From Alphaproteobacteria bacterium (lineage in GTDB: Bacteria; Pseudomonadota; Alphaproteobacteria; Micropepsales; Micropepsaceae), in the NCBI GenBank assembly GCA_028869725.1, contig JAGWRJ010000036.1, positions 1 to 26,651 on the forward strand: 26,651 nt of DNA. The letters are read 5' to 3'. A program made the translations under genes and the position numbers. The stretch's first letter is position 1; each line of letters starts with the position of its first letter. Shown here in pieces: positions 1 through 6,926 of the stretch. Under the pieces are notes generated by a model that saw only the letters and a program-made list of their open reading frames with translations, did not search any database and was not told the DNA's origin.

Positions 1-145
1 GCGAGAGTGCCGGGGCGTCGAGCAACAGGAAGGCGTCGCGGCGGCAGCCAGGCAGCTTCTGGAACGGGCGCAGGTTCAGATCGGCAATGAGCGCAGCGAT
101 CGCCGCATGATTGATGGCCAGCGTGATTTCGGCTTCGCTGGCCAT
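1..145 (-). CDS. Hypothetical protein, 5' part only (runs off the left edge)
   Basis: An open minus-strand frame starts at the ATG at 143-145 and leaves the window after 48 codons without a stop. The protein begins MASEAEITLAIN and continues with an Ala/Leu-rich stretch that looks helical. I do not recognise the family. The first 12 residues are repeated at 1.1 kb, where the frame then diverges, so the 1.1-kb copy is broken and this one appears to be the continuing gene. The true start may lie further upstream, because the frame stays open for some codons before this ATG. No function is assigned. Confidence 0.4.
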   Translation of the reverse strand, partial: MASEAEITLAINHAAIAALIADLNLRPFQKLPGCRRDAFLLLDAPALS

Positions 146-239
146 TGCGAGCAGGCCGGCGCTGACCGCCCAGCCTGGGGGGAAAGGGCCAGGGCCCGAA
201 TCAGGCCGCGACCCACAGCGTCCTGCCGCTGACGCGGCA
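109..239. repeat. Copy 1 of a direct repeat flanking the parDE module
   Basis: This 131-bp stretch matches 1114-1340 in the same orientation, with scattered substitutions and a 96-bp gap. It spans the end of one minus-strand gene (its last residues read CRVSGRTLWVAA followed by TGA) and the start of the next (MASEAEITLAIN). Here the upstream gene is lost: the sequence diverges after the GACGCGGCA at 231-239. Confidence 0.7.
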
Positions 240-372
240 AGCCGGACTGATGCGGCGCGCACTGGAGTCCCAAGCCGATCGGCGACTACACCAACCTAGG
301 GTGAGGGTTGTGACGCTCATCCCTTCTGGTTCACCCCGCTGAAAACGCAGATCACCCTTGGCAGGGAGACCG

Positions 373-702
373 TCACACGCCGTCGGGTTCGTGCATCCAC
401 GCCGGGATATCGCGTTGGCCCTGCAACACACGCCAGACATCCATGTGATCTGGACGCTCGACGTAGAACACCAGGTACGGATAGCGCGCCAGCGACCAAG
501 CGCGCAACCCTGGCAGATTCAGTGCGTGGGCGTAGCGCGGAGAACCGGTGGCAGGGTGGCGTCCGATATGGGTGTAGGCCTGCTCCAGCGCATCAATGAG
601 GCCGAGCGCAACAGCCTCGGTGGCTTCGTTCAGGTAGTAGACAACGGCATCATCGACATCCCGGCTGGCCTGCTCGCGCGGGACGATGGGCTTGTGCTTC
701 AC
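373..702 (-). CDS. parE: ParE-type toxin of a type II toxin-antitoxin system
   Basis: This 109-residue protein has the RelE/ParE-superfamily pattern: an N-terminal helical hairpin (YYLNEATEAVALGLIDALEQAY), a Pro-Gly-rich turn (RHPATGSPRY), then strands ending LARYPYLVFYVE and VWRVLQGQRDIPAW. ParE toxins are known to poison DNA gyrase; that activity here is inferred from family. The start is a GTG at 700-702. It overlaps the antitoxin stop as GTGA, so the two genes should be translationally coupled, antitoxin first. Length and order are normal for parDE. The module sits between two partial copies of an unrelated gene junction, which suggests it arrived as an insert. Confidence 0.85.
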   Translation of the reverse strand: MKHKPIVPREQASRDVDDAVVYYLNEATEAVALGLIDALEQAYTHIGRHPATGSPRYAHALNLPGLRAWSLARYPYLVFYVERPDHMDVWRVLQGQRDIPAWMHEPDGV

Positions 703-944
703 GCCTTGGCGCGGGTCGCCTTGCGCACCCGATCCCGCAGGCCTTCGAAGTAGTCGGCATCGGCGGGTGCGGCCAGGTTGGATGCGGCCCCGGCCAACAG
801 CAGGTTGCGCAGTTGCAGGCGGTCCTGATCCTTGCGGATCAACTCGCGCATGTACTCGCTGCTCGTGCCGTAGCCGCGCTGGCTGACCTGTTCGTCCACG
901 AAGGATTTCAGCGCGTCGGGGAGGGAAATGTTCATCGTGCTCAT
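699..944 (-). CDS. parD: ParD-type antitoxin (ribbon-helix-helix)
   Basis: The product is 81 residues from the ATG at 944, or 78 from a second ATG at 935 (MNISLPDAL). The N-terminus has the ribbon-helix-helix form of ParD/CopG proteins: a short strand NISLP, then helix DALKSFVDEQV, then RGYGTSSEYMRELIRKDQDRLQLRNLL, which is the standard ParD signature. The C-terminal part (DADYFEGLRDRVRKATRAKA) is the likely toxin-binding tail. It lies upstream of parE with a 4-bp overlap. ParD proteins normally neutralise ParE and repress their own promoter; a palindromic promoter lies directly upstream at 950-979. The second ATG matches the commonest ParD start, so the first three codons are uncertain. Confidence 0.88.
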   Translation of the reverse strand: MSTMNISLPDALKSFVDEQVSQRGYGTSSEYMRELIRKDQDRLQLRNLLLAGAASNLAAPADADYFEGLRDRVRKATRAKA

Positions 945-949
945 GGCGT

Positions 950-979
950 AAACATAGAATGTTTGCCAAAATTTGGCAA
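950..979 (-). promoter_or_regulatory. parDE promoter with two overlapping palindromes (likely ParD operator)
   Basis: On the minus strand a -35 candidate TTGCCA (974-979) and a -10 candidate TATGTT (951-956) are separated by exactly 17 bp. The 17-bp near-perfect palindrome TTGCCAAAATTTGGCAA (963-979) covers the -35. A second inverted repeat, AAACAT-AGA-ATGTTT (950-964), covers the -10. This is a typical layout for an autorepressed toxin-antitoxin promoter. The predicted transcription start falls on or next to the ATG at 944, so a leaderless transcript is possible. Operator function is inferred. Confidence 0.6.
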
Positions 980-1097
980 GACTGGGCGCGCCGAACCCGC
1001 AGACTGGATCTTCCTCACCCAAGTCACGGGCTTGCACGCACCCTCCGGCCCAATCCTGCGGACCGGAGGGCGCCAGGTACTCGCAACTGCTTGTTTT

Positions 1098-1514
1098 TTA
1101 TTGAAATCCACCCGATTTATGGCCAGAGTGATTTCCGCCTCGCTGGCCATTGCGGGCAGGCCAGCGCGGGTGCTCGCACGGCTTGAATGGCGCTGAAAGA
1201 GCTCGCCTTGCAACTGCAAAGGGGGCGGCGTGAGCAAGAGGTGGCGCAGAACAAGCCGGGCGCTGACTGCCCGGCCTGGGGGGAAAGGGGCAGGGCCCGG
1301 ATAAGGCCGCGACCCACAGCGTCCGGCCGCTGACGCGGCAGATTGCCCGGATGCGCCCCTCGCGTTCGAGCTTGAGCGCCAGGGCCGCGCTCACGGGCTG
1401 GCGTTCGTGTTCTGCGATGAGGGTAAAGCGCCGACCGGCTCCGGTGGATTCTTCCAGCCGCGCCCCTTGGGCGAGCAGCTGGACGCGCAGGGGATAAAGA
1501 CGTTCTTCGCGCAT
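1098..1514 (-). CDS. Hypothetical island gene with a probably altered 3' end
   Basis: The ATG at 1514 is preceded by a good ribosome-binding site (CAGGAGTGTTTC before ATG). The first 70 or so residues (MREERLYPLRVQLLAQGARL, then a basic Arg-rich region to CRVSGRTLWVAA) look like a genuine small protein. In the second copy near 230 the same residues are followed directly by TGA. Here that codon is TTA, so the frame reads on for about 68 low-complexity residues through the repeat to a stop at 1098. The natural protein is probably about 70 residues and this version a read-through. The family is not recognised. Confidence 0.45.
   Translation of the reverse strand: MREERLYPLRVQLLAQGARLEESTGAGRRFTLIAEHERQPVSAALALKLEREGRIRAICRVSGRTLWVAALSGPCPFPPRPGSQRPACSAPPLAHAAPFAVARRALSAPFKPCEHPRWPARNGQRGGNHSGHKSGGFQ
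1114..1340. repeat. Copy 2 of the direct repeat flanking parDE
   Basis: This 227-bp copy matches 109-239 but carries 96 bp more, between GCAGGCC and GGCGCTGAC. It contains the end of the MREERLY gene and the first residues of the MASEAEITLAIN gene, which breaks off at about 1114. The two copies bracket about 0.87 kb that contains parDE. Confidence 0.7.
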
Positions 1515-1776
1515 GAAACACTCCTGACAAGAAATAAAAACACCAGACGCACCAAGGGTGTGCGTGGCAATCGAGTCAGGGGCCGCAGCAGTTGCGGCCA
1601 GTTCACATTACGTGCGCAAGAACGACACTCCATCTGAGAAGAACAGCTTCCATGCTACATCGCCGGCCTGCGGAAGCAAGCGGCGCTGCGCCGCAGCCCA
1701 AGGCACGCCGTCTCACACAAACCCAGCGGGACGGCGCAATGGACGTGACGCACCGCTGCCCGCTTCGCCCGCATGG

Positions 1777-1908
1777 AACAACCTCGGCGGCGCTGCTGAG
1801 AAACTCCGCCAGAAGCACGTCGCTGTCAATCAGCATGGGGTCGTAGCTGATCATCGCCTCATGCCCGGCATGCTGCAGAAAACCACGGATGAACGACGTC
1901 TTGCCCGG
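1777..1908 (-). pseudogene. Remnant of a P-loop (AAA-like) ATPase
   Basis: Immediately after the stop of the 1909-2730 gene, and in the same frame, about 44 codons read PGKTSFIRGFLQHAGHEAM and then ISYDPMLIDSDVLLAEFLSS. This is the second half of a Walker A loop (GKT/S) with the helix and strand that follow it in AAA-type ATPases. The start of the P-loop and everything after AAEVV are missing, so it cannot be functional. From 1515 to 1776 I see no other supportable gene. Confidence 0.4.
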
Positions 1909-2730
1909 TCAGCGTTTGATCAGACGATCGAAAGGATCGCGATGCCCCAGCAGCCGGATGCTGGCCACGTCCGCAGGGTCGATCGGCGTCTTGCCCTCGC
2001 GCCGGGACTGCACCCAGTCCCAGAACGCCGTCAGACGGGGCAGATCCTCGGCGCGTTGCCGTTTGAGCGCAAAAGGCAGGACGCCAACGCGCTTCTCCCG
2101 GCCGTCGCGCAGTTTGAGCTCGACCCAGACCGCGCGTTTGCTGTTCTCCAGGGCAAAGACAATGGGCTGCAAGCGGGCGTCGCGCTCGACCAGTGCGGCG
2201 GCCAGGATGCCTTCACACCGTTCGGAAGACGCAATCGACTGCGCGCACAACTCACGGTAGAGCGTCATCGGCAAGAGATGCCACTGCGCCTGCTCGTACT
2301 GCCGGGCGGGAACCACCCCCGTGACGGTGAGGCGCGCGGCCTGCGGATCTGCCTCGGCGTAGACCACCAGGAACACTTCCCGCTCGGGGTCGAAGACCAG
2401 CAGGTGCAGGTCCCGCGAGACGGTGGCCAGCGCGGCACGGACCACGGGAGTGTGAGCCCAGGCGCCGGAGTCGCCGAGGGTGCGCTCACGCAGCGCGCGG
2501 AAATGTCCGTTGACCAGCAGTTCGACCAAGTCGCCACGGCCGATGCCGGCGGCCTGGCGCAGCTGGAGCAAGGCGGGGTCGCTGAGTCGGATGCGGTAGG
2601 CAGAAAAGCTGAGTGGGGACGATGCGGCCTGCGGCTGCGACGGAGCCGAGGACGCCGGGCAGTGCAGGTGACGTCGGGCGCGCAGAGGGCCCAAGACTCG
2701 GGGGAGGAGGGAGGAGAGGCTGCGGAACAT
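1909..2730 (-). CDS. Hypothetical protein of accessory-island type, 273 residues
   Basis: The start is the ATG at 2728-2730, preceded by GCAAGG at a suitable distance. The protein begins MFRSLSSLLPRVLGPLRARR, an amphipathic basic N-terminus, followed by a Ser/Pro/Ala linker to about residue 45. A folded, charged region then runs to the end (for example RIRLSDPALLQLRQAAGIGR, YEQAQWHLLPMTLYRELCAQ and LTAFWDWVQSRREGKTPIDP). It has no clear membrane span and no motif I can name. A longer upstream frame exists (to 2874), but the ribosome-binding site favours 2730. A long plus-strand ORF over the same region is its antisense shadow. The function is unknown. Confidence 0.6.
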   Translation of the reverse strand: MFRSLSSLLPRVLGPLRARRHLHCPASSAPSQPQAASSPLSFSAYRIRLSDPALLQLRQAAGIGRGDLVELLVNGHFRALRERTLGDSGAWAHTPVVRAALATVSRDLHLLVFDPEREVFLVVYAEADPQAARLTVTGVVPARQYEQAQWHLLPMTLYRELCAQSIASSERCEGILAAALVERDARLQPIVFALENSKRAVWVELKLRDGREKRVGVLPFALKRQRAEDLPRLTAFWDWVQSRREGKTPIDPADVASIRLLGHRDPFDRLIKR

Positions 2731-2934
2731 GGGTAGACCTTGCGAAGGAGAAGATGATGCAATCAGCTTCGCACCCGAACGCGGCGACGCAAGTTTGCCG
2801 CCGTCATCACCCGGCTTGATCCAGTTGGCCCGGCCCATCGCGAGGTGGGCTTTCCCGGCAAGCGTTTGCCGCAAGCCCGGATCACCGTCAACAGAAGTGG
2901 CTTGTTGGCATCCGTGCTGATTCGCGACCTATGG

Positions 2935-2978
2935 CGATAGGTGAGGGTCTGACCGATCTGTTTAGAGGTCACCTATCG
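2935..2978. promoter_or_regulatory. Perfect 10-bp inverted repeat upstream of the 273-residue gene
   Basis: CGATAGGTGA (2935-2944) and TCACCTATCG (2969-2978) are perfect inverted arms separated by 24 nt. CCTAT at 2928 adds a further short arm, and GGTCTGACC, itself palindromic, lies in the loop. The site could be an operator, a hairpin or a former IS end. The rest of 2731-3345 holds no convincing gene. Confidence 0.4.
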
Positions 2979-3093
2979 AAGACGCTGGATGAATCCTCGG
3001 CATCGGTAGCCGAACCAGCTTTTTTTGAGGGTGCTGTAGAGGGGGGCGCCATGCCCGAGATGTTCGCGGGAGCGAATGGTAAACATTCATTGT

Positions 3094-3219
3094 GGACATG
3101 CGGTGTCCCGGCGAATTCGGTAAAAGTGGTCATTTCAAGGGCTCGCGCTGTCCTTGATCCCTCGGCCTCAAGGGCATGCGCTGTCCTTGTCGCGGGTTTT
3201 TCTGGGACATGCGCTGTCC
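3094..3219. repeat. Four phased palindromic repeats, consensus GGACATGCGCTGTCC
   Basis: The 15-bp units are at 3094-3108 (GGACATGCGGTGTCC), 3139-3153 (GGGCTCGCGCTGTCC), 3172-3186 (GGGCATGCGCTGTCC) and 3205-3219 (GGACATGCGCTGTCC). The last three start exactly 33 bp apart, about three helical turns, and the first is 45 bp away. Each is an approximate palindrome (GGACA-N5-TGTCC) and the spacers differ. The regular phase suggests cooperative binding of a protein, such as a regulator or the transposase of an IS21-type element with multiple terminal sites. No adjacent intact gene identifies the protein. Confidence 0.6.
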
Positions 3220-3344
3220 CGCGTTTTTTCTCCGGCTTGTTACTCAGCAGACGGGAACAGGGGTGTCAAAACGGATCTGATCTAAAGAGCGAGCGAACGG
3301 ATCATTTGTGGGGCATTTGCTGTGGTCTCGCAAGTTGTTCCTCG

Positions 3345-3551
3345 TTTTTGTCGGGGAGTTTTTTTACCCTTGCGCAAAGGGCGCCTGACCGTTCCCGTGC
3401 ACTTGACATGGCTCCAAACCCACTCGGCGGGATTCAACTCCGGCGCATAGCCCGGCAAAAAGTGCAGGCCCAGGCGGCCTTGGGTCGAGGCCACAAATAA
3501 TTTGACCAGCGCCGTCTAGTGCGATGGCAGACCTTCGACCACCAGATGCAT
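3345..3551 (-). pseudogene. IS630-family transposase remnant (C-terminal part)
   Basis: The minus-strand translation gives HLVVEGLPSH, a TAG stop, then TALVKLFVASTQGRLGLHFL and PGYAPELNPAEWVWSHVK followed by TGTVRRPLRKG. The segment PGYAPELNPAEWVWSHVK is the diagnostic C-terminal block of IS630-type DDE transposases, with the last catalytic acidic residue in it. The usual Asp of the preceding block is Glu here and the frame is interrupted by TAG, so the gene is dead. Sequence after about 3345 decays into an unrelated frame. No clear inverted repeats were found. Confidence 0.75.
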
Positions 3552-3941
3552 TGGTCTTTGTGGACAGGTGCGTTCGGCGCACTGTCGGCTCACAGCAAGC
3601 CCGGTGCATGACCGAAATTGGCGTCGGCGCCAAAAGTTTGCTGTCCATGTCGGCCGTTCTCGCGTATCTAGGTTTTACCGATAGCCGAATCGCCCGAAGT
3701 TGAGTAACTTGACGACTGTACATGCACTGCACGGTGACTTCTCACGCCTTGCAGGCGAGTTCGCGGCGCAATTTGCTTTACACATGCGGCGTAATTGATT
3801 TAACGGCCTATCGAGTACGCGTCAACCTCGTCAACCAGCGCTCGCAGGCGCATCAGATCGTCGGGGCGCAGCCAGAAGCGGCCATCGGAGCATTGGTTGA
3901 ACGCACCACGTTCGTCGACATCGGTCCAGGAGTGGACGTCT

Positions 3942-3985
3942 GTTTCAGTCTGATCGTGTACGGCGTTTCAGCGTGATCGTGGACG
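3942..3985. repeat. Tandem 21-bp direct repeats, consensus GTTTCAGNNTGATCGTG
   Basis: Units at 3942-3962 and 3965-3985 match at 18 of 21 positions and start 23 bp apart. Short tandem repeats of this kind are typical of terminal transposase-binding sites of IS21-family elements, so this may be an abandoned IS end. A short minus-strand frame (about 3795-3957, including DVHSWTDVDERGAFNQCSDG) overlaps the left unit. It looks coding but is not recognised. Nothing else is supportable in 3552-4089. Confidence 0.4.
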
Positions 3986-4089
3986 CGCCTGGGTTGCGCG
4001 CAAGCGATGGGTTTCAATGTATCTCAATCGTCCAAGATCCGCCTGAAACGCTTTTCGCGAAGCGGTCGGTGAGGGGCTGCTGCGCAGCC

Positions 4090-4274
4090 TTATCCACGGC
4101 GGCGGACGGCGCTTGCGACGGACTGCACCCGGCGGCGCTCCAGGGCGTCACCCCGGCGATAGGCGACCTCGGCCTGACCCTTGATTTGATGCGCCAGCGC
4201 GTGTTCGATGATCTCGCGCGGATGGTAAGTGGCCTCGCCGGCCCAGTCGCGAAACGAGGAGGGGAACCCGTGGA
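4090..4274 (-). pseudogene. P4-type tyrosine integrase, C-terminal remnant
   Basis: The minus-strand frame reads HGFPSSFRDWAGEATYHPRE, then IIEHALAHQIKGQAEVAYRR and GDALERRRV, before ending in an unrelated tail. This is the catalytic C-terminus of a P4-family integrase: His in HGF, the second His in HALAHQ and the nucleophile Tyr in AYRRGD. The normal second Arg context (HGFRSSFRDW) reads HGFPSSFRDW. The stretch 4126-4274 matches 25191-25339 in the intact integrase at about 137 of 149 positions without gaps. The N-terminal 330 or so residues are gone. Confidence 0.85.
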
Positions 4275-4334
4275 ATTGCGTTTCATCCCAGGCTGGACAC
4301 CGCGCCCAGCTGGGGTGTCCTGGCCCGGTGGCAA

Positions 4335-5258
4335 CTATTTTTTGGCGGTCAGATAGACGACCCGATCAGTTGTCATGGCCTGACGAGAGTCCACCAGTGG
4401 ACGCAATGCTTGCTCAAAAAGCGCTCGCTCCTCGGCGCTGAACTGCTGTGCAAGGATGGTTTTGAGCGTTGGCGCCCATGGATGGGGAGAAATTCCGATG
4501 AAGGTTTCCCACGTTGTCATGATTGACGGCCGTACGTCGATGTGTAGTTCGAGATGGATTTCTGAGAATCCCGCCTCCTGAACCATCCGCAGCAGATCGC
4601 GTTCAGAGAAATTGCAGATCGGGCTGTCGGCCATTTTTTCCGCGGTATCCGGGAACTGCGCTGCCTTCCAGCGATGCAGCAAATTCAGGAAAGATTCGCC
4701 GACATCTGGGGGCTGGGACATCGCGACCTGTCTGAGAGCTCTGGCTGCGAAGGCTTCATCCTGAAAAACTGGCTCCGCAATGGAAAGACGGCCGCCTGAT
4801 TTGAGGACGCGATGAAACTCGCGCAGCGCAGCGGGCTTGTCGGGCATATAGGCCAGTGCAGCACGCGATGTGAGCGCATCGACGCTGGCATTATCGATAC
4901 TCACGTCTTGCGCCGACATGCAATGCACAAATTCACACTGCGCGCGAAGACCACGCTCAGTGGCGATGGCCTCCGCATGACGCAACAGGGGCTGAGAAAT
5001 GTCGACCAGAATGACATTTAGCGCGGAGCCTATCCGCTCGAATGCGCGGAATGCGACAAGCCCATCACCTGAGCCAATGTCCACCAGGGTCATGCCAGAG
5101 CGAAGATGCGCACCGTCAAGGACGCGATCGGCATGCCGTTCTATTTCGGCACGAACGATCTCTCCAAAAATCGGATCATCCGCATTTCGATGATGAAGGA
5201 TCCACTCTGACCACGCATCCTGCTCGTTGTGGGTAGCTTGTGCTTGCGCGTTGTGCAT
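4335..5258 (-). CDS. SAM-dependent class I methyltransferase
   Basis: The product has 307 residues from the ATG at 5258. The frame stays open upstream to a TTG at 5366 (343 residues), so the start is not settled; neither has a strong ribosome-binding site. Near residue 60 lies the SAM-binding motif I, TLVDIGSGDG, followed by the acidic end of strand 2 (NVILVDIS), a motif near DVSIDNASVDALTSRAALAY, and the post-motif LREFHRVLKSGGRLSIAEPV. This order is typical of UbiE/Methyltransf_11-type enzymes. The C-terminal 130 residues (SPICNFSERDLLRMVQEAGF onward) likely form the substrate lid. Two adjacent aromatic-rich segments (WSEWILHHR) precede motif I. The substrate cannot be inferred, and no partner enzyme lies next to it. 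Confidence 0.82.
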   Translation of the reverse strand: MHNAQAQATHNEQDAWSEWILHHRNADDPIFGEIVRAEIERHADRVLDGAHLRSGMTLVDIGSGDGLVAFRAFERIGSALNVILVDISQPLLRHAEAIATERGLRAQCEFVHCMSAQDVSIDNASVDALTSRAALAYMPDKPAALREFHRVLKSGGRLSIAEPVFQDEAFAARALRQVAMSQPPDVGESFLNLLHRWKAAQFPDTAEKMADSPICNFSERDLLRMVQEAGFSEIHLELHIDVRPSIMTTWETFIGISPHPWAPTLKTILAQQFSAEERALFEQALRPLVDSRQAMTTDRVVYLTAKK

Positions 5259-5542
5259 GATGACGGCGTCGAGTTGTGGGGCCGTAGCGACTTCGAGGTG
5301 CGAAGCCCGTTGGGGTTCGTGGACTACTGGGGATTTCCGGAGCCTGACGAGAACCTCGGCCAGCAAGCGTCAGCGCAAACACCAACTCTGCGTCTGGCGT
5401 GATTCGGTGTCGAGGCTATTGATCAAGGCAGCGAATACTTGCCGCATGTGGATGCGACAGATCTGTGTTCAAGGACAAATTCTGGCGTAGCGACGCAGTC
5501 CAAGATGCCAGGGTGACGAACGACAGAGAACCGACAATAGGT

Positions 5543-5839
5543 TCATTGCTCATCATCACCCTGCCAATGATCATGATGGTGCTCCTCTTCGCCCCGCCAG
5601 CCGTCCCGTCGCTCGTAGCGCACTGGCGGAGGCCCTGCTTGGTACACGGGCCCATAGCCATAAGTTGGCGACGGCATGACATAGACGGGGGCTTGCGAAT
5701 AGGTGTAACCGTATGGCACCGCAGCGACGGCGCCAGGTACAGCAACATTGAGCGACCAGTACACACCATCGGCTTGCGCCATGGGAGCAAAAGCAGTTGC
5801 GGCAACTGCCGCGCACGCAATCAAAGCAGTTCGAAACAT
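5543..5839 (-). CDS. Small exported His/Tyr/Pro-rich protein
   Basis: This 98-residue protein starts at the ATG at 5839 behind a good ribosome-binding site (CAGGAGTCATC before ATG). Residues 1-23 (MFRTALIACAAVAATAFAPM then AQA) form a clear signal peptide with cleavage at about AQA-DG. The mature part is rich in Tyr, Pro and Gly (PYGYTYSQAPVYVMPSPTYG) and ends in a His/acidic tail (EEEHHHDHWQGDDEQ) that could bind metal. Such short secreted proteins are common in beta- and gammaproteobacteria and mostly uncharacterised. The metal-binding role is inference. Confidence 0.75.
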   Translation of the reverse strand: MFRTALIACAAVAATAFAPMAQADGVYWSLNVAVPGAVAAVPYGYTYSQAPVYVMPSPTYGYGPVYQAGPPPVRYERRDGWRGEEEHHHDHWQGDDEQ

Positions 5840-5951
5840 GATGACTCCTGGTGAAGTAATGTGGTCTTAACGACGGCTGGACAGTCGTGCCGACAGACGG
5901 ATCACGATATCGTTTTTATTTCTTCCGGCCCAGGCGCTTGCCCTTGTGCTG

Positions 5952-6926
5952 TCAAGCGGCGAACCGACTATCGATCTGCGCCTGCAGGGCATCCATCAAG
6001 GCATAGCGGCGTGCATATTGGCTGCGCTTGTGCGACTTGATCTCATCTGGCCGGCGATGGTGCGGGTGTACGGGAATCTCGGCCAGATGGGTGCTCATCT
6101 GGCCGCCCATCTCATCCCAAGTGGCGTCGTAGTCCATTTTCACGCGCCGCCGCTTGTTCAGAAGGCAGTGGTAGGCGTGCCCGGCATTGCGCACGCCAAA
6201 CAGTCGCCGTACCCCGAGCGCGCCACATAGCATCTGCACGAGGGTGATCATGAGCGCCTTGGGCCGCAGACCGTGCAGCGCCTTGGTCATCTGCTTGATC
6301 AGAGCTTGCGCATCGCCTGCCAGCAAGTGCGGGCCTTGCAGGCATCCTATGACCGCGCCAAGGCTGCCATCGTGAAGTTGAATCAGGCTGAAACTGGCGC
6401 AGTACACCCGTACACCTTGCGGATCGAGCAACTCCAGTGTCAGTTCCCCTTCTTTCTCGAACTGGTCCGCATACCGTAAACGCACGGTGTAGGTGTCGCC
6501 GCCCGCATTGAGCGAAGAGACTTCAAGCCCGTGTTGCAAGTAGATGGCGCGCAGTGCGGGCTCGCTCAATCGCCCGAGAGCCAGTCGGTAGTGATCGCAC
6601 ACCAGCCGGGTCCGCGCTTTAGGGGCAAGTCCGCAAATCAAATAGGGGCGGTAGACCTTCTCATACAGCCGGGGATGCTTGTGCAGGATGTCCTGCAAGA
6701 CGGGATGACGCATCGCCTGGTGGAGTTCTCCGAGGTACACGCCATACACCATGGAGCGCACGCGCCATTTTGCGCGGCGTATGCGCATATCCAGCGCATG
6801 GCCAGGGTGGACATAGTGGGTCTGACCCTGCAATAGCCGCACGCTGCCTAGCCAGAATCCAAGTTGTCGCAGCGGCTGCAGGGTAGTCTGCTCCAGGAGA
6901 TGGGCGATATGCAGGTCAGGAATCAT
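5952..6926 (-). CDS. VirK/YbjX family protein (DUF535)
   Basis: The product has 324 residues from the ATG at 6926 (MIPDLHIAHLLEQ). The pattern fits the VirK/YbjX (DUF535) family: an N-terminal helical part, the central GVYLGELHQAMRHPVLQDIL and HPRLYEKVYRPYL blocks, then RLRYADQFEKEGELTLELLD, SFSLIQLHDGSLGAVIGCLQ GP, and the C-terminal LFGVRNAGHAY. Its length is normal. Family members have been linked to virulence, antimicrobial-peptide tolerance and envelope change in enterobacteria, but the biochemical role is unknown. There is no signal peptide, so it is probably cytoplasmic. It is followed on the same strand by the His-rich exported protein gene after 112 bp. The ribosome-binding site is weak. 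Confidence 0.85.
   Translation of the reverse strand: MIPDLHIAHLLEQTTLQPLRQLGFWLGSVRLLQGQTHYVHPGHALDMRIRRAKWRVRSMVYGVYLGELHQAMRHPVLQDILHKHPRLYEKVYRPYLICGLAPKARTRLVCDHYRLALGRLSEPALRAIYLQHGLEVSSLNAGGDTYTVRLRYADQFEKEGELTLELLDPQGVRVYCASFSLIQLHDGSLGAVIGCLQGPHLLAGDAQALIKQMTKALHGLRPKALMITLVQMLCGALGVRRLFGVRNAGHAYHCLLNKRRRVKMDYDATWDEMGGQMSTHLAEIPVHPHHRRPDEIKSHKRSQYARRYALMDALQAQIDSRFAA

Noticed and set aside
1558..2736. 392-codon plus-strand ORF
   Set aside because: It lies opposite the better supported 273-residue gene, which has a ribosome-binding site and a globular composition; the plus frame is Arg/Gln-rich and typical of an antisense shadow in high-GC DNA.
5209..5401. Short plus-strand frame containing GVELWGRSDFEVRSPLGFVD
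   Set aside because: The translation looks plausible, but it overlaps the methyltransferase N-terminus, has no clear start and is not a family I recognise.
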